Under the pieces are notes generated by a model. It did not search any database and was not told where the DNA came from. It saw only the letters and a program-made list of their open reading frames with translations. Both the position numbers and the translations under genes were made by a program. A DNA stretch of 6,500 nt from the NCBI GenBank assembly GCA_938022295.1, contig CALIDR010000018.1, forward strand, positions 1 through 6,500, given 5' to 3'. The DNA comes from an uncultured Burkholderiaceae bacterium (lineage in GTDB: Bacteria > Pseudomonadota > Gammaproteobacteria > Burkholderiales > Burkholderiaceae_C). Shown one piece after another: positions 4,204 to 6,500 of the stretch (the stretch's first letter is position 1; each line of letters starts with the position of its first letter).

Positions 4204-6491
4204 CGCGCACCTGCATTGCCGTCGCGGCGGCGCAGCGCGTGCAGCAGCGGAAGCGCGGCCAGCAGCGACAGCATCACGACGGTGATCTCGCCCAGCGTGT
4301 CGAGGGCGCGGAAGTCGACCAGGATCACGTTGACGACGTTTCGCCCGTACGCCTCGGGCACGCTCGCCTCGGCGAAGAAGTTCGTCAGCGCCGGGTCGAA
4401 GGCGCCGGCCACGGCCACCAGCAGCAGCGCCGTGACGACGGTGGCGAAGCCGGCGGCGACGGCGAGCGCCAGCGGCCGCAGCACCGGCTCCGCGACGCCG
4501 GCCGGGCGGCCGAGGCGCTTGAGCGCGAGCAGCACCGACGCGACGACGATCACGAACACGGTCTCGACCGTGAACTGGGTGAACGCGACGTCGGGCGCGC
4601 CGGCGTAGAGGAACAGCACCGCGCTGCCGTAGCCCACGAGGCCGGTGGCCAGCAGCAGCGTCAGCCGGTCGCGCAGCACGAAGGCCGAGGCGGCGCCGAT
4701 CGCGATCAGCACGCAGGCGGCGACGACGCCGGCGCCCGGTACCTCGGCGGCCGGCAGCTCGAAACCGCCCCCGCCCAGCATGAGTGCGGCCGCGATCGCG
4801 AGCGTGACGCTGCCGACGACGAGGCCGGTGTAGTACGGCAGCCGGCCGTCCTGCAGCGTGCGCGTGGCGGCGGCGGCCACGCGCGGGATCCACAGCAGCG
4901 AGCGTTCGTACTGCGACGCCATGCCGATGCGCCCGATGCGTTGCGCCGCGCCCTCGAACAGGCGGTGCAGCGGGTCCCAGAACGCGTAGACGACGCCGCC
5001 GATCGCCAGCGTGACGGCCAGCGACCCGAGCGCGGGGCCGAGTTCGAGCGCGAGGCTGACCGCCAGCGCCTCGGTGTCGGGCGTCATCGCGAGCGACGCC
5101 TGCGCGATCAGGTCCTGCACGACGAACGGGAACGCGCCGAGCACGATGCCGAGCAGCGCCAGCGCCAGCGGCGGGCCCACCAGTGCCGGCCCGCCTTCGT
5201 GCGCCTCGGGCGTCTCGTTGGTGCCGGGGTGACGCCAGAAGACGCGGATCGCGGCCACGCCGGCCACCGCGACCGCGATCGCGCCGAACACGGTGTTGGC
5301 CGCGCGCGCGAACGCGAACACGTCGTCGGCGCTCTTGACCTCGGTGATCACGTCCTTGACGACGTAGCCGAACGACAGCGGCATGCCGGCCATCGAGGCA
5401 CCGGCCAGCAGCGCGGCGGCGGCCGTCCACGGCATCGCGTGGCGCAGGTTGCCCAGGCGGTCGATCACGCGCGTGCCGGTGCCGTGGTCGACGTTGCCGG
5501 CGACGAAGAACAGCGGCGCCTTGTACAGCGCGTGCGCGAGCAGCAGCGCGCCCACCGCCACCGTCGCCCCTTCGCCCTTCAGGCCGACCAGCGTGACCAG
5601 CGTGCCGAGGGTGGCCACCGTCGACCACGCGAGGATGCGCTTCAAGTCGCGCTCGCGCAGCGCGAGCACCATGCCCCAGGCGGCGGTCACCGAGCCGGCG
5701 CCCTTGAGCGCCCACTCCCACAGGTCCCAGTCGCCGAAGCCGGGGTCCAGCCGCGCCAGCAGGTACACGCCCAGCTTGACCATCGTCGCCGAGTGCAGGT
5801 AGGCCGACACCGGGGTCGGTGCGGCCATCGCGTTGGGCAGCCAGAAGTGGAACGGGAACTGCGCGCTCTTCGTGAACGCGCCGACCAGGATCAGCAGCAG
5901 CGCGGCGGTCAGCGCCGGCGTCGGCTCGGCGCCGGGCAGCCAGGCCACGATCTCGCGGATCGACGCCGTGCCGGCGGCCTGCCACAGGACGATGAAGCCG
6001 GCCAGCAGCGCCAGCCCGCCGGTGCCGGTGACCATCAGCGCCTGCTGCGCCGACTTGCGGCTGTCGGACTTCTCGTGGTCGAAGCCGACGAGCAGGAACG
6101 ACACCAGGCTCGTGGCCTCCCAGAACAGGAACAGCACGATCAGGTGGTCGGCGGTGACGCAGCCGATCATCGCCAGCATGAACATCGTCAGCAGCACGTA
6201 CAGCCGCCGCTGGTGCGGGTGGCCGGCCAGGTAGCCGCCGGCGTAGACGAACACCGCGGTGCCGACGCCGGTGATCATCAGCAGCATCAGCGCGGCCAGG
6301 CCGTCGACGTGCAGCGCGAAGTCGATGGCCAGCGCCGGCACCCACGCCGCCTGCCACACCAGCGGCAGGTCGAAGCGGGCGAGCCCCCACAGCACGGCGG
6401 CCAGCGCCGCCGCCGGCAGCAGCACGAAGCCCAGCCGCGCCGGCACGCTCATCGCCGCGCCCGCAGGGTAGGTGGCCGCCGCGACCGCCAT
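4200..6491 (-). CDS. mrpA: Na+/H+ antiporter subunit A (MrpA/MnhA/PhaA)
   Basis: MrpA is the largest subunit and a proposed ion path. The 763-residue protein has the NuoL-like N-terminal region (about 50-105), the proton-antiporter domain (about 110-400), then the MrpA-specific C-terminal part. That part resembles MbhD (about 590-660, with YAGAPDVAFTQFTVETVFVI) and MbhE (about 675-750, with NVVNVILVDFRALDTLGEIT). Conserved charged residues are present: Glu125 in FLFWEATSLV, Lys208 in FTKSAQFPFHFWLP, His233 and Lys239 in YLHSATMVKLGVYLL, Lys324 in ALYKAPLFF, Lys379 in YVVKDV, Glu643 in TVETVFV, and Glu735 in LGEITVV. The start is uncertain: the ATG at 6489-6491 has GGTAGG only 3 nt upstream, while a second ATG at 6450-6452 (residue 14, MSVPARLG) gives a start closer to the first membrane helix but has no clear ribosome-binding site. 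It is the first gene visible; the promoter is off the window. No damage is seen. Confidence 0.96.
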   Translation of the reverse strand: MAVAAATYPAGAAMSVPARLGFVLLPAAALAAVLWGLARFDLPLVWQAAWVPALAIDFALHVDGLAALMLLMITGVGTAVFVYAGGYLAGHPHQRRLYVLLTMFMLAMIGCVTADHLIVLFLFWEATSLVSFLLVGFDHEKSDSRKSAQQALMVTGTGGLALLAGFIVLWQAAGTASIREIVAWLPGAEPTPALTAALLLILVGAFTKSAQFPFHFWLPNAMAAPTPVSAYLHSATMVKLGVYLLARLDPGFGDWDLWEWALKGAGSVTAAWGMVLALRERDLKRILAWSTVATLGTLVTLVGLKGEGATVAVGALLLAHALYKAPLFFVAGNVDHGTGTRVIDRLGNLRHAMPWTAAAALLAGASMAGMPLSFGYVVKDVITEVKSADDVFAFARAANTVFGAIAVAVAGVAAIRVFWRHPGTNETPEAHEGGPALVGPPLALALLGIVLGAFPFVVQDLIAQASLAMTPDTEALAVSLALELGPALGSLAVTLAIGGVVYAFWDPLHRLFEGAAQRIGRIGMASQYERSLLWIPRVAAAATRTLQDGRLPYYTGLVVGSVTLAIAAALMLGGGGFELPAAEVPGAGVVAACVLIAIGAASAFVLRDRLTLLLATGLVGYGSAVLFLYAGAPDVAFTQFTVETVFVIVVASVLLALKRLGRPAGVAEPVLRPLALAVAAGFATVVTALLLVAVAGAFDPALTNFFAEASVPEAYGRNVVNVILVDFRALDTLGEITVVMLSLLAALPLLHALRRRDGNAGAR

Positions 6492-6500
6492 CGGCCTACC

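Noticed and set aside
3772..6390. A minus-strand frame of 872 codons that could be taken for an MrpA-MrpB-like fusion.
   Set aside because: Only its last 143 codons are MrpB; the rest is an out-of-frame shadow of mrpA without membrane helices. MrpA and MrpB are separate genes overlapping by 4 nt.

Overview
The window is about 70% G+C by eye and carries almost nothing but minus-strand genes. The very high GC, the G/C-ending codons and the protein flavour suggest a high-GC proteobacterium, with Burkholderiales-like Betaproteobacteria my best guess. That placement is inference, because the sequence holds no marker gene.

From right (6491) to left (430) runs a complete-looking operon for a group 1 Mrp (Mnh/Pha/Sha-type) cation/proton antiporter in the canonical order mrpA-B-C-D-E-F-G. 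A RidA/YjgF/UK114-family gene follows and overlaps mrpG by 4 nt. The genes are packed head to tail with ATGA, TGATG or directly abutting stop/start junctions, so they are almost certainly one translationally coupled transcript. The promoter would lie beyond the right edge. MrpA and MrpD are the two large NuoL/M/N-like membrane subunits, MrpC is the NuoK-like one, and B, E, F and G are small membrane subunits. In known systems all seven assemble into one complex that exports Na+ (or K+) in exchange for H+, giving pH and sodium homeostasis.

The main anomaly is in mrpC. An in-frame amber codon (TAG, 3554-3556) stands exactly where the family has a highly conserved Gln (PLP-Q-ALVLTAIVI), and the same frame continues with good homology to the end of the protein. 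This is one C-to-T change: a real nonsense mutation, a sequencing or assembly error, or (least likely) a read-through or restart site. Between mrpC and mrpD lies a 25-codon open frame joined to both neighbours by ATGA overlaps. MrpE is unusually short (115 aa), lacking the N-terminal membrane segments usual in the family, yet its start is backed by the best ribosome-binding site in the operon. The RidA-like protein lacks the Arg that defines imine deaminases of that family.

At the left edge (1-345), after an 84-bp gap, is the start of a small soluble helical protein with its own good ribosome-binding site; its C-terminus is off the window. I found no mobile elements, RNA genes, CRISPR arrays or convincing terminators, and no wholly new system. 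The window is an antiporter operon with several specific oddities.
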